Shown one piece after another: positions 42,681 to 51,913 of a stretch of DNA of 64,000 nt. How positions within the stretch are numbered: the first letter of the stretch is position 1; every line of letters starts with the position of its first letter. Location: contig NZ_CABKRX010000057.1 in the NCBI RefSeq assembly GCF_902374955.1, forward strand, positions 1 to 64,000, written 5' to 3'. A program made the translations under genes and the position numbers. The stretch is from Bacillus massilioanorexius. Its GTDB lineage: Bacteria; Bacillota; Bacilli; Bacillales; DSM-1321. Below the pieces are notes generated by a model that ran no database searches, was not told the DNA's origin, and worked only from the letters and a program-made list of their open reading frames with translations.

Positions 42681-42842
42681 TTACTCTATATTTTGTTTTT
42701 TCTTTTCACGATATGCTAAATAAAAGGATGAAAAGGATATCAGAAAAAAACTAATAGCGCCTAATTGTCTTTGATATAAATATTGGAAAGAAAAAACTGA
42801 TAAAAATATAACAATAACAACTATAACCACTCTTAAGCTCAT
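42681..42842 (-). CDS. Small two-helix membrane protein, hypothetical
   Basis: A 53-residue protein that I do not recognise. ATG 42842 follows AATGGAGTTGGAACA, a good ribosome-binding site. It has two hydrophobic segments (VVIVVIVIFLSVFSFQYLY and AISFFLISFSSFYLAY) with a short basic loop and a charged tail REKKKQNIE. It lies between icmF and rpoE on the same strand. The membrane pattern, positive-inside tail and ribosome-binding site argue for a real gene. Confidence 0.5.
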   Translation of the reverse strand: MSLRVVIVVIVIFLSVFSFQYLYQRQLGAISFFLISFSSFYLAYREKKKQNIE

Positions 42843-42974
42843 TGTTCCAACTCCATTAGGAATATCGTACATTTTCTTTAACTGTGAATACCATTTTAAC
42901 CCTTTTCATTACTATTTATAAAGAGTTTTTCTAAAAATTTATGACATCTTCAATAATTCTTTACAAAAAACAAA

Positions 42975-43017
42975 GGGGCAATCTCAAAAGTGATGAAAAA
43001 TCACTTTGAGAGGCCCC
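42975..43017 (-). terminator. Strong hairpin with U-run (terminator)
   Basis: Arms 42975-42994 and 43000-43017 share GGGGC, CTCAAA and GTGAT with small bulges and a 5-nt loop. The minus strand continues CCCCTTTGTTTTTT. It lies downstream of icmF by about 210 bp and just upstream of the small membrane protein gene. Confidence 0.75.
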
Positions 43018-43147
43018 GACACTTAATCTAACTTTTTTTGAAAATACGAGATGTTTTTTGGTGTATCTCCACTTCCTAAAAAAGCTAATCTTACGTGCTT
43101 TATTAAGATGGTTTACAATATTCATGCACATATATTATAAAATAAAC

Positions 43148-43196
43148 GATAGAAAGGGAGGATATCCGACTAAATTATACCTATTGGAACACCCTC
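43148..43196 (-). terminator. Possible weak terminator of icmF
   Basis: Imperfect arms AAAGGGAGGATATCC and GGAACACCCTCTC close to the icmF stop. Pairing has mismatches. The remainder of the 43018-43147 gap shows nothing recognisable. Confidence 0.4.
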
Positions 43197-43229
43197 TCAC
43201 TAATATTTTCTTAAAGGGCTGATTATTTT

Positions 43230-46200
43230 TTACATATTTCTTCGATATTGTCCGCCAACTTCATATAGAGCTCTTGTTATTTGACCAAGGCTAGCTACTT
43301 TCACGCAATTCATTAACACTTCAAAAATATTTTCTCCACTAACTGCCGCTTTTTTCAGTTGTAGTAATGCTTCCTTAGTCTGATCTTCATTTCTTCTTTG
43401 GAATTCACGCAAGTTATAAATTTGTTTTTCTTTTTCTTCTTTAGTTGCTCTAGCTAGTTCGATATTATTTAAGTCTTCTTCTGATGGAGGATTTGGGTTG
43501 AGATACGTATTTACACCAATAATCGGAAGCTCTCCTGTATGTTTTTTCATTTCATAGTACATCGATTCATCCTGAATTTTGCCACGTTGATATTGTGTCT
43601 CCATAGCTCCCAATACCCCACCTCGATCATCAAGGCGCTCAAATTCTTGTAAGACAGCTTCTTCAACTAAATCTGTTAATTCCTCAATAATAAACGATCC
43701 CTGCAACGGATTTTCATTTTTTGATAAACCATGTTCTTTTGTTATGATCATTTGGATGGCCATTGCTCTTCTGACGGATTCTTCTGTAGGGGTTGTGATG
43801 GCTTCATCGTAAGCATTTGTGTGAAGTGAATTGCAATTGTCTTGTAGTGCCATTAATGCTTGAAGTGTGGTACGGATATCATTGAAGTCGATTTCTTGAG
43901 CATGTAATGATCTTCCAGATGTTTGAATATGGTATTTCAGTTTTTGACTTCTTTCACTAGCTCCATATCTATTTCTCATAACAGTTGCCCAAATACGACG
44001 AGCTACTCTTCCTATAACTGTATATTCAGGATCTAATCCATTCGAAAAGAAAAACGATAGATTTGGTGCAAAATCATCAATGCTCATTCCTCTGCTTAAA
44101 TAGTATTCTACATATGTGAAACCATTTGCTAAAGTAAAGGCTAATTGCGAAATAGGATTGGCTCCAGCTTCTGCTATATGATAACCAGAGATTGAAACAG
44201 AATAATAATTTTTCACTTTATTTTTTATAAAATACTCTTGAATATCTCCCATTAATCTTAAAGAAAACTCTGTTGAGAATATACATGTATTTTGACCTTG
44301 ATCTTCTTTTAAAATATCTGCTTGCACGGTTCCGCGAACTGTTTGTAGCGTATAATTTGTAACAGTTTCTCTTTCTTCAGCCGTTAATTCTCTTCCTAGT
44401 TCAGTAGATTTTTTCTCTAATTGCTGAATGATAGCAGTGTTCAAATACATCGCTAAAATAATAGCTGCAGGACCATTTATCGTCATAGAAACAGATGTAG
44501 TAGGCGCACATAAATCAAAACCTGCATATAACTTTTGCATATCGTCTAATGTGCAAATATTAACTCCACTTTCTCCTACCTTTCCGTAAATATCAGGCCG
44601 GTAATCAGGATCTTCTCCATAGAGAGTTACAGAGTCAAATGCTGTGCTTAAGCGTTTGGCTGAATCATCTTTAGATAAATAATGGAATCGTTTATTTGTC
44701 CTTGTAGGTGAGCCTTCACCAGCAAATTGTCTTTTTGGATCTTCACCTTCACGTTTAAATGGGAATACTCCAGCAGTAAACGGAAATGCACCTGGTACAT
44801 TTTCTTTGTACATCCAATGTAAGATGTCACCTTTATCCTTATATTTAGGAAGCGATACCTTTGGAATCATCAATCCTGATAAGCTTTTAGTTTTCAAACT
44901 TGTTACAATTTGTTTGTTTCGAACGTAGGTAACTAATTCATTTTTCTTGTATTGTTCGCTTACCTCATTCCATGATTGGAGTAATTTCATCGATTCATTT
45001 GATAATTGTTTTAATAGATGATCTCTTATGGATTGCAAGGATTTTAAAACTTCTTCATTTGAATCGTTTTGTTTTGTTAATTCTATTACACTATCTAACT
45101 GATATAATCGACTTGCTAATTCAGCTTGCTCATTGGCATTGACTTTATATTTTCTTACTGTTTCTGAAATCTCTCGCAAGTAATATCTACGATCATTTGG
45201 TATGATTACATTTTGCTTTTGGATATCCCCATGTTTTGAAAAAGAAGTAGACAATTGTAAAGATGTTTTTTGGTTCAACAACTCAATCAAAGCAGCAAAT
45301 AAACAATTTGTCCCTTCATCATTAAATTGACTCGCAATGGTTCCATACACCGGCATTTCCGTATAATCTTGATCGAATAGTTCTCTGCTTCTTTGATACT
45401 GTTTTTGTACTTGACGTAACGCATCTTCTGAGCCTTTTCTTTCAAATTTATTGATAACAACTAAGTCTGCATAATCAATCATATCAATTTTTTCTAGTTG
45501 TGTTGGTGCACCAAACTCACTCGTCATGACATACATAGACAAGTCACAAACTTCCGTTATCCCTGCATCTCCTTGACCAATACCCGATGTTTCAACAATA
45601 ACAACATCAAAATCTGCTGCCTTCACAACGGATAGTGCATCATGCAATGCAAGCGATAATTCACTTCTTGAAGTCCTAGTAGCCAAACTGCGCATATAAA
45701 CCCGATCAGAAAAAATTGCATTCATTCTGATTCGATCTCCTAATAAAGCTCCCCCGGTTTTTTGCTTAGTAGGATCTATTGATAAAACTGCGATTTTTTT
45801 ATTGGGAATTTCATTCATAAAACGACGAATCAGTTCATCTGTCAAAGAACTTTTTCCAGCTCCACCTGTTCCAGTAATCCCTAGGACCGGAATTTCTTTC
45901 GTTTTTCCTCTAATTCTTTGCATGTAATCTTCAAGGTTTGTATCCGCTTTCAAATCTAAGTGGTTTTCAACAGCAGTAATGCATTTCGCAACCGCTTGAA
46001 AATCCCCCTTAAAAAGCTTATCCAAAGTCTCTTCTTCCAAATCATTCGAGTTTCCTTCTTTACATTCCTCGAGCATAATGTTAATCATCCCTTGTAAACC
46101 ATGCTCTCTTCCATCATCAGGAGAAAAGATCCGCGCAATCCCATAATCATGTAGTTCTTTCATTTCGCGTGGAATGATAACTCCACCACCACCACCATAA

Positions 46201-46490
46201 ATCCGGATATGTTCGGCTCCTTTTTCCTTTAATAGATCATACATATACTTAAAATATTCAACATGACCACCTTGGTAAGAAGAAATAGCAATTCCCTGCA
46301 CATCCTCTTGAATGGCAGCATTTACTACCTCTTCAACTGATCGATTATGTCCAAGATGAATAACTTCAGCGCCTGAACTTTGGAGAATTCTGCGCATAAT
46401 GTTAATAGAAGCATCATGACCATCGAATAAACTAGATGCTGTGATAAAACGCAGATGTTTTTTCGGTCTATATAATTCTATTGTACTCAT
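43230..46490 (-). CDS. icmF: Fused isobutyryl-CoA mutase
   Basis: Adenosylcobalamin enzyme that interconverts isobutyryl-CoA and n-butyryl-CoA. The 1086-residue product has, in order, the B12-binding domain (about 1-140, with the base-off motif around LFDGHDASINIM, His25), a MeaI-type G-protein chaperone domain (about 200-420; P-loop GTGGAGKS at 207-214, VETSGIGQGDAG, NKFE), a linker, and the mutase TIM barrel (about 560-1086, with MTINGPAAIILAMYLNT). This domain order defines IcmF. A GGAGGG site precedes the ATG. It follows a TetR gene and an acyl-CoA oxidation cluster, fitting branched-chain acyl-CoA use. Confidence 0.95.
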   Translation of the reverse strand: MSTIELYRPKKHLRFITASSLFDGHDASINIMRRILQSSGAEVIHLGHNRSVEEVVNAAIQEDVQGIAISSYQGGHVEYFKYMYDLLKEKGAEHIRIYGGGGGVIIPREMKELHDYGIARIFSPDDGREHGLQGMINIMLEECKEGNSNDLEEETLDKLFKGDFQAVAKCITAVENHLDLKADTNLEDYMQRIRGKTKEIPVLGITGTGGAGKSSLTDELIRRFMNEIPNKKIAVLSIDPTKQKTGGALLGDRIRMNAIFSDRVYMRSLATRTSRSELSLALHDALSVVKAADFDVVIVETSGIGQGDAGITEVCDLSMYVMTSEFGAPTQLEKIDMIDYADLVVINKFERKGSEDALRQVQKQYQRSRELFDQDYTEMPVYGTIASQFNDEGTNCLFAALIELLNQKTSLQLSTSFSKHGDIQKQNVIIPNDRRYYLREISETVRKYKVNANEQAELASRLYQLDSVIELTKQNDSNEEVLKSLQSIRDHLLKQLSNESMKLLQSWNEVSEQYKKNELVTYVRNKQIVTSLKTKSLSGLMIPKVSLPKYKDKGDILHWMYKENVPGAFPFTAGVFPFKREGEDPKRQFAGEGSPTRTNKRFHYLSKDDSAKRLSTAFDSVTLYGEDPDYRPDIYGKVGESGVNICTLDDMQKLYAGFDLCAPTTSVSMTINGPAAIILAMYLNTAIIQQLEKKSTELGRELTAEERETVTNYTLQTVRGTVQADILKEDQGQNTCIFSTEFSLRLMGDIQEYFIKNKVKNYYSVSISGYHIAEAGANPISQLAFTLANGFTYVEYYLSRGMSIDDFAPNLSFFFSNGLDPEYTVIGRVARRIWATVMRNRYGASERSQKLKYHIQTSGRSLHAQEIDFNDIRTTLQALMALQDNCNSLHTNAYDEAITTPTEESVRRAMAIQMIITKEHGLSKNENPLQGSFIIEELTDLVEEAVLQEFERLDDRGGVLGAMETQYQRGKIQDESMYYEMKKHTGELPIIGVNTYLNPNPPSEEDLNNIELARATKEEKEKQIYNLREFQRRNEDQTKEALLQLKKAAVSGENIFEVLMNCVKVASLGQITRALYEVGGQYRRNM

Positions 46491-46515
46491 TTTATCCCTC
46501 CATTATTTGCTCGTT

Positions 46516-47145
46516 TCATTTCTTTTCCTTATCAATACCGATATTCAATAAGCTAATTTGAAGTTCAATATATTCATCGATTGTATATAGTTTTTTAAAT
46601 GCCCATCGTCTAAATCCCCACATTTGTCCTTGAACAAAAATATTATGAGCAATAATTTTTATTTGATCATCATTTAAGTCAATTTCTTGGTTTTCACGGC
46701 AATTCTTTAGTAATTGCTCGAATAAATCAACCATACCAATTTCTTTATTTAATACATACGGCAGTGCATCTTTAGAGAGCGATTTTGCCTCCTGATACAT
46801 AACAACTACTTCATCTTGCATTTCATCGATTACTCTAAAATAATGAGCGATGCCTTTCTTTAAGCTTTCAATCGTTCCTTCTGCATTAGCCAAATCATTT
46901 TCCAAACGCTCTTTTACACCGTCATATATACTGTCAACCACCAAATAAAGTACATCTTCTTTCGTTCGAATATATTCATAAAGGGTTCCTATACTAAACC
47001 CTGAGGCTTTGGCAATTTCTCTAGTAGTTGTACGATGAAAGCCTTTTTCTTTAAAAAGCGTTACAGCTCCTTTAATCATTTGGTTTCGTCTTTTTTTAAT
47101 CAGCTGCTCATCTTTCACTGATGCATGAACTTCTCTTCTTTTCAT
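46516..47145 (-). CDS. TetR/AcrR family transcriptional regulator
   Basis: DNA-binding repressor of 209 residues. The N-terminal helix-turn-helix (about 22-70) reads GAVTLFKEKGFHRTTTREIA and SIGTLYEYIRTKEDVLY, a full TetR signature. The C-terminal ligand domain is helical. It lies between acdA and icmF, 25 bp ahead of icmF, so the two are likely co-transcribed. Its ligand may be an acyl-CoA. Two matching palindromes ahead of fadF and of the thiolase gene are candidate operators. Confidence 0.88.
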   Translation of the reverse strand: MKRREVHASVKDEQLIKKRRNQMIKGAVTLFKEKGFHRTTTREIAKASGFSIGTLYEYIRTKEDVLYLVVDSIYDGVKERLENDLANAEGTIESLKKGIAHYFRVIDEMQDEVVVMYQEAKSLSKDALPYVLNKEIGMVDLFEQLLKNCRENQEIDLNDDQIKIIAHNIFVQGQMWGFRRWAFKKLYTIDEYIELQISLLNIGIDKEKK

Positions 47146-47200
47146 AATGCCACCGCCTTTAAACAGAACACGCTCCTATAAAGTTACAAAATATTAAAAC

Positions 47201-47256
47201 AAGGAGAGCAAAAGAAATACCACTTGGTTTGTAGTTGCACTCTTTTACTCTCCGTT
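47201..47256 (-). terminator. Terminator after acdA
   Basis: Arms GGAGAGCAAAAGA (47203-47215) and TCTTTTACTCTCC (47241-47253), one mismatch; the minus strand continues TTGTTTTAAT. It separates the thiolase-to-acdA operon from tetR-icmF. Confidence 0.75.
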
Positions 47257-47282
47257 TTAAAACTTCACTTTATTTCCAAGCA

Positions 47283-48422
47283 TTAATCCTTTGTAATCAT
47301 TCTTGAAATAACTAGTTTTTGAATTTCTTGTGTTCCCTCATAAATTTGAGTTATTTTTGCATCCCTCATATAGCGCTCAACTGGGTAGTCTTTTGTATAA
47401 CCATAACCACCAAAAACTTGTACGGCTTCTGTAGTAACTTTCATAGCTGTGTCACCAGCAAAAAGTTTTGACATAGCAGACTCCTTACCATACGGTAATC
47501 CTTCAGATTCTAACCAAGCTGCTTGATATGTTAATAAGCGAGCTGCTTCAACACCTGTAGCCATCTCTGCTAGTTTAAAGCCAATACCTTGTTGTGCAGA
47601 AATTGGTTTACCAAATTGAACACGCTGCTTAGAATAATCTACTGCAGCGTCTAATGCTCCTTGAGCAATTCCAACTGCTTGTGCTGCGATACCATTACGA
47701 CCGCCATCTAAAGTCATCATCGCAATTTTAAAACCTTCTCCTTCTTTTCCTAGAAGATTTTCTTTTGGCACAATACAATCTTCAAAAATTAATTCTGTTG
47801 TAGGAGATGAACGAATGCCCATTTTCTCTTCTTTTTTCCCTACGCTAAACCCAGGGAATGAACTTTCAACAATGAATGCACTTGTTCCTTTTTTAGACTC
47901 TGGATCTGTAACAGCAAATACGATATAAATATCAGCTATTCCACCATTTGTAATAAATATCTTCGAACCATTTAATACATAATGATCGCCATTTAATTTA
48001 GCTGTTGTTCTCATTCCACCTGCATCAGAGCCAGAACCTGGTTCCGTTAAACCATATGCACCAATTTTTTCACCTTGCGCCATTGGACGAAGATATTTTT
48101 GCTTTTGTTCTTCTGTACCGAACTTATATACAGGCCATCCAGCAAGAGATGTATGCGCTGACAATGTTACTCCTGTCGATGCACATACACGTGATAGCTC
48201 CTCAATCGCAATACAATACGCTAAATAATCACTACCAATTCCACCATACTCTTCTGGCCATGGAATACCCGTTAAACCTAACTCAGCCATCTTCTTGAAT
48301 ATATCCCTATCAAATCTTTCTTCTTCATCACGCTCAGCTGCTGTTGGTGCTACTTCGTTTTCAGCAAAATCTCGAACCATTTTACGAATCATTTCATGCT
48401 CTTCAGTTAATTTAAAGTTCAT
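47283..48422 (-). CDS. acdA: Acyl-CoA dehydrogenase (AcdA)
   Basis: FAD enzyme that oxidises acyl-CoA to trans-2-enoyl-CoA and passes electrons to ETF. The start is ATG 48422 (MNFKLTEEHEMIRKMVRDF), after AGGTGGGG. The 379-residue product has YGLTEPGSGSDAGG, KIFITNGGIADIY, VQVFGGYGYTKDYPVERYMR and the catalytic-base Glu in IYEGTQEIQ. It is extremely close to what I remember of B. subtilis AcdA, which also lies next to fadF and rpoE. It is 39 bp downstream of a paralogue. Confidence 0.94.
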   Translation of the reverse strand: MNFKLTEEHEMIRKMVRDFAENEVAPTAAERDEEERFDRDIFKKMAELGLTGIPWPEEYGGIGSDYLAYCIAIEELSRVCASTGVTLSAHTSLAGWPVYKFGTEEQKQKYLRPMAQGEKIGAYGLTEPGSGSDAGGMRTTAKLNGDHYVLNGSKIFITNGGIADIYIVFAVTDPESKKGTSAFIVESSFPGFSVGKKEEKMGIRSSPTTELIFEDCIVPKENLLGKEGEGFKIAMMTLDGGRNGIAAQAVGIAQGALDAAVDYSKQRVQFGKPISAQQGIGFKLAEMATGVEAARLLTYQAAWLESEGLPYGKESAMSKLFAGDTAMKVTTEAVQVFGGYGYTKDYPVERYMRDAKITQIYEGTQEIQKLVISRMITKD

Positions 48423-48462
48423 TTTTTCCCCCACCTTAATTCGGTTAGTATTATAGCTTTAT

Positions 48463-49593
48463 CTATAAATATTTCTGAATTACCATTTTCTGAATTTCAC
48501 TAGTTCCTTCATAAATTTCCGTTACTTTTGCATCTCTAAAGTACCTTTCTACAGGATACTCTTTTGTATATCCGTAACTGCCAAATACTTGTATAGCTTC
48601 AATCGCAACATCAACTGCTGTTTTAGAAGCAAATAACTTCGCAATTGAGGCTTCTTTTCCACATGGAATTTGTGCAGCTCTCATGCTAGCAGCTTGATAA
48701 ACTAGTAGCTTTGCAGCCTCTATATTTGTAGCCATGTCTGCTAATTTAAAGCCAATACCTTGTTGCAAAGATATCGGTTTTCCAAACTGTTTTCTTTCTT
48801 TACTATAAGAGACGGCATGTTCAAAAGCTCCTTGTGCGATTCCTAATGACTGTGCAGCTATCCCAATTCTGCCAGCATCCAGATTAGACATAGCGATTTT
48901 AAAGCCATCTCCTTCTTCTCCCAATAAGTTCTCTTTCGGAACTTTCATATCTTCAAACATAATTTGAACCGTACGTGAACCGCTTAATCCCATTTTATGT
49001 TCATCTTTTCCGACAATAAATCCTGGTGTATCTTTATCGACGATAAAAGCAGAGATTCCCTTTGCCCCTTTTTCTAAATCAGTAGATGCAAAAACGATAT
49101 TAACGTCTGCTTCTCCTCCATTTGTTATAAATACTTTTGAGCCATTTATAATATAGTGATCCCCTTGTAAAACCGCTCGTGATTTTAAACTTGCTGCATC
49201 TGAACCAGCGTGTGGCTCAGTTAAACAAAATGCTCCTAAATATTGACCTGAGGCGAGCTTAGAAACATATTTTTCTTTTTGCTTTTCTGTGCCAAAGTAA
49301 ACAATCGGATTCGTTCCAACTGATGTATGAACAGATAAAATAACTCCTAAAGTTGGGCTAATTTTAGAGATTTCGTGTATAGCAATAATATAAGAAACAA
49401 AATCCATACCAGCTCCACCATACTGTTCGGGAATTGGAATGCCCATTAATCCTAATTCACCCATTTTGGAAATTAGCTCTTTTGAAAACTCCCCTTTTTC
49501 CATACGCTCCACATACTTTTGAACTTCATTTTGAGCAAAATCTTGAACCATTTTCCTCATCATTTGTTGTTCTTCAGTAAAACGTAACTCCAT
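48463..49593 (-). CDS. Acyl-CoA dehydrogenase, short-chain type (MmgC-like)
   Basis: Second FAD-dependent acyl-CoA dehydrogenase, 376 residues. It shares the family motifs (FCLTEPHAGSDAAS, KVFITNGGEADVN, VFGSYGYTKEYPVERY, catalytic Glu in IYEGTSEIQ) but differs from AcdA over much of its length, so it is an older paralogue and not a recent copy. The butyryl-CoA type and the 3-hydroxybutyryl-CoA dehydrogenase next door suggest short-chain substrates. Confidence 0.92.
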   Translation of the reverse strand: MELRFTEEQQMMRKMVQDFAQNEVQKYVERMEKGEFSKELISKMGELGLMGIPIPEQYGGAGMDFVSYIIAIHEISKISPTLGVILSVHTSVGTNPIVYFGTEKQKEKYVSKLASGQYLGAFCLTEPHAGSDAASLKSRAVLQGDHYIINGSKVFITNGGEADVNIVFASTDLEKGAKGISAFIVDKDTPGFIVGKDEHKMGLSGSRTVQIMFEDMKVPKENLLGEEGDGFKIAMSNLDAGRIGIAAQSLGIAQGAFEHAVSYSKERKQFGKPISLQQGIGFKLADMATNIEAAKLLVYQAASMRAAQIPCGKEASIAKLFASKTAVDVAIEAIQVFGSYGYTKEYPVERYFRDAKVTEIYEGTSEIQKMVIQKYL

Positions 49594-49614
49594 GGCAATC
49601 CTCCTAGCTGATCA

Positions 49615-50472
49615 TTACTTTTGCTCGTACGTAAAGAAACCTTTTCCTGATTTCTTTCCTAGCCAACCTGCTTTTACATATTTTCGCAATAATGGACATG
49701 GACGATATTTATCATCTCCAAATCCTTGATGAAGCGTTTCCATAATATACAAACATGTATCTAAACCGATAAAATCGGCTAATGTTAGTGGACCCATAGG
49801 GTGGTTCATTCCTAATTTCATAACATCATCGATTGCTTCCTTAGAAGCGACACCTTCATAAAGTGTATAAATCGCCTCATTGATCATAGGCATTAAGATG
49901 CGGTTAGATACAAACCCTGGAAAATCATTAACTTCCACAGGTATTTTTCCTAATGATTTCGATAAATCTTCAATTGTTTGGTATACCTCATCACTCGTTG
50001 CTAATCCTCTAATTACCTCGACTAGTTTCATAACAGGAACAGGATTCATAAAGTGCATCCCAATTACTTGTTCCGGCCTGCTTGTCACTGCTGCGATTTC
50101 AGTGATAGGTAAAGCAGACGTGTTTGTTGCTAGAATGGTATGTTTTTCTGCTATACGATCTAAATCAGAAAAAAGCTTAGATTTTATCTCCATATTCTCA
50201 ATCGCTGCTTCTATAACAAGATCCACGTTAGAGGCATTTTGTAAATCAATAGAAGGCGTAATTGCCGTTAAAGCAGCTTCTTTCTGTTCTTCTAATAATT
50301 TTCCTTTTGCTACCTGACGGGATAAATTCTTTTCAATACCGGAAATACCTCTAGCCACCAATTCTTCTTTTAAATCATGTAGGTATACTTGGTAACCAGA
50401 CATAGCAAATACTTGAGCAATTCCAGACCCCATCTGTCCGGCTCCTATTACCATTACTTTTTGAATAAGCAT
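49615..50472 (-). CDS. 3-hydroxybutyryl-CoA dehydrogenase
   Basis: NAD(P)-dependent oxidation of 3-hydroxybutyryl-CoA to acetoacetyl-CoA. The 285-residue product has the Rossmann motif VIGAGQMGSGIAQVFA, the region ATNTSALPITEIA, the catalytic HFMNPVPVMKLVEVIRG and DFPGFVSNRILMPMINEA. This is the short form (about 280 residues) without a hydratase domain, equivalent to Hbd/MmgB. It is 21 bp downstream of the thiolase gene. Confidence 0.94.
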   Translation of the reverse strand: MLIQKVMVIGAGQMGSGIAQVFAMSGYQVYLHDLKEELVARGISGIEKNLSRQVAKGKLLEEQKEAALTAITPSIDLQNASNVDLVIEAAIENMEIKSKLFSDLDRIAEKHTILATNTSALPITEIAAVTSRPEQVIGMHFMNPVPVMKLVEVIRGLATSDEVYQTIEDLSKSLGKIPVEVNDFPGFVSNRILMPMINEAIYTLYEGVASKEAIDDVMKLGMNHPMGPLTLADFIGLDTCLYIMETLHQGFGDDKYRPCPLLRKYVKAGWLGKKSGKGFFTYEQK

Positions 50473-50493
50473 TTCTGTTCCTCCTTATGACTG

Positions 50494-51681
50494 CTACTCT
50501 TTTGGTACCTCGATCATAACGGCATCTCCTTGGCCACCACCGCTACAAATGGCTGCGATACCAATTCCACCGCCACGTCGTTTTAATTCATACATTAACG
50601 TCATAATAATTCTTGCTCCACTTGCTCCAATTGGATGACCCAACGCTACAGCCCCTCCATTAACATTTACTTTTTCAGGATCAATGTTAGCAATTTTATT
50701 ACTTGCTAATGCGACAGCTGCGAAAGCTTCATTTATTTCAAACAAATCGATATCTTCAACTGATTTTCCTGTTTTCGTTAAGATTTCATTGATCACCAAT
50801 CCTGGTGTTTGAGGAAAATCTTTCGCTTCAATAGCAATCTCTGCATGACCAATAACATAAGCCATTGGTTTAATTCCTTCATTTAAAGCACGCTCTTCAC
50901 TCATTAAAACGAGGGCACCAGCACCATCATTAACTCCTGGAGCATTTCCAGCTGTTATCGTTCCTTCTTTACCAAAGGCTGGTCGTAATGCGCTCAACTT
51001 TTCTATTGTTGTGTCGACTCGAGGAGATTCATCATTTTCTATTAAAATAGGGCTACCTTTTCTCTGTGGTACTTCAACAGCTACAATTTCTTCCGCTAAC
51101 TTTCCAGACTCAATCGCTTGTGTAGCTAGTTGATGGCTTCTATAAGACCATTGATCTTGTTCTTCTCTGCTAATATTAAATTCTTCAGCGGTACTATTCC
51201 CAAATGTACCCATATGAACACCTGTAAAACTACAGCTTAATCCATCATGAATCATTAAATCTTTTGTAGGTGCTTCACCCATTCGCATTCCCCATCTTGC
51301 ATTTGGAAGAATGTAAGGAGCATTACTCATAGATTCCATACCACCAGCTACAATGACTTCCTCTTCACCAGCTCGAATTAAAAGGTCTCCTAAAGTAACA
51401 GCTCTTAAACCTGATGCACATACTTTATTAATGGTTTCTGTTTTTACATTCCAAGGTAATCCTGCTTTTCTAGACGCTTGGCGTGATGGGATTTGCCCTT
51501 GTCCTCCTTGTAAAACAGTTCCCATAATGACTTCTCCTACAGCAGAACCATCTACATTTGCTCTTTTTAATGCTTCTTGAATTACAATTCCTCCAAGATC
51601 CGAAGCTGAAAAACTACTTAATCCCCCGCCAAATTTACCAAATGGTGTTCTTGCACCACTAACGATAACCGTCTTTTCCAC
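50494..51681 (-). CDS. Acetyl-CoA acetyltransferase (thiolase)
   Basis: Cleaves or forms acetoacetyl-CoA. The 395-residue product shows the acylated Cys in NKVCASGLRAVTL, the segment GGMESMSNAPY, the His in NEAFAAV-GHPIGASGAR and the C-terminal catalytic Cys in AAICSGGGQGDA. It corresponds to MmgA-type biosynthetic/degradative thiolases. The GTG start at 51681 follows AAGGGGATGGAG. It is first in an operon with hbd and the two acyl-CoA dehydrogenases. Confidence 0.94.
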   Translation of the reverse strand: MEKTVIVSGARTPFGKFGGGLSSFSASDLGGIVIQEALKRANVDGSAVGEVIMGTVLQGGQGQIPSRQASRKAGLPWNVKTETINKVCASGLRAVTLGDLLIRAGEEEVIVAGGMESMSNAPYILPNARWGMRMGEAPTKDLMIHDGLSCSFTGVHMGTFGNSTAEEFNISREEQDQWSYRSHQLATQAIESGKLAEEIVAVEVPQRKGSPILIENDESPRVDTTIEKLSALRPAFGKEGTITAGNAPGVNDGAGALVLMSEERALNEGIKPMAYVIGHAEIAIEAKDFPQTPGLVINEILTKTGKSVEDIDLFEINEAFAAVALASNKIANIDPEKVNVNGGAVALGHPIGASGARIIMTLMYELKRRGGGIGIAAICSGGGQGDAVMIEVPKE

Positions 51682-51745
51682 CCTTCTCCATCCCCTTCTT
51701 GAATTATAAAATTTTAATAATATTTAAATTTAGCAAAACTTCGAC

Positions 51746-51759
51746 TGAACGCTCGCTCA
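51746..51759. promoter_or_regulatory. Palindrome upstream of the thiolase operon (TetR-type operator)
   Basis: TGAACGCTCGCTCA, a 14-bp dyad with one mismatch, 65 bp before the thiolase start. With flanks it reads GACTGAACGCTCGCTCA, which matches GACTGAATGCTCATTCA at the fadF promoter (minus strand, 54301-54317) at 14 of 17 positions. Confidence 0.6.
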
Positions 51760-51769
51760 AAACTTCTTT

Positions 51770-51801
51770 GTAAAGAAAAGGGTCGCATTTCCATGCAACC
51801 C
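51770..51801 (-). terminator. Terminator of fadF
   Basis: Arms GGGTCGCAT (51780-51788) and ATGCAACCC (51793-51801) with one mismatch, followed on the minus strand by TTTTCTTTAC. It lies between fadF and the thiolase operon, about 110 bp after the fadF stop. Confidence 0.7.
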
Positions 51802-51913
51802 TATTAAATTGGCTTTAAGAACATTCAATTCAAATTTATAGAAGAATTGTAAATTTATTATATTCATATTTTATACAAAATGCATATTTTTTCCAATAAT
51901 TAATTATTATAGT

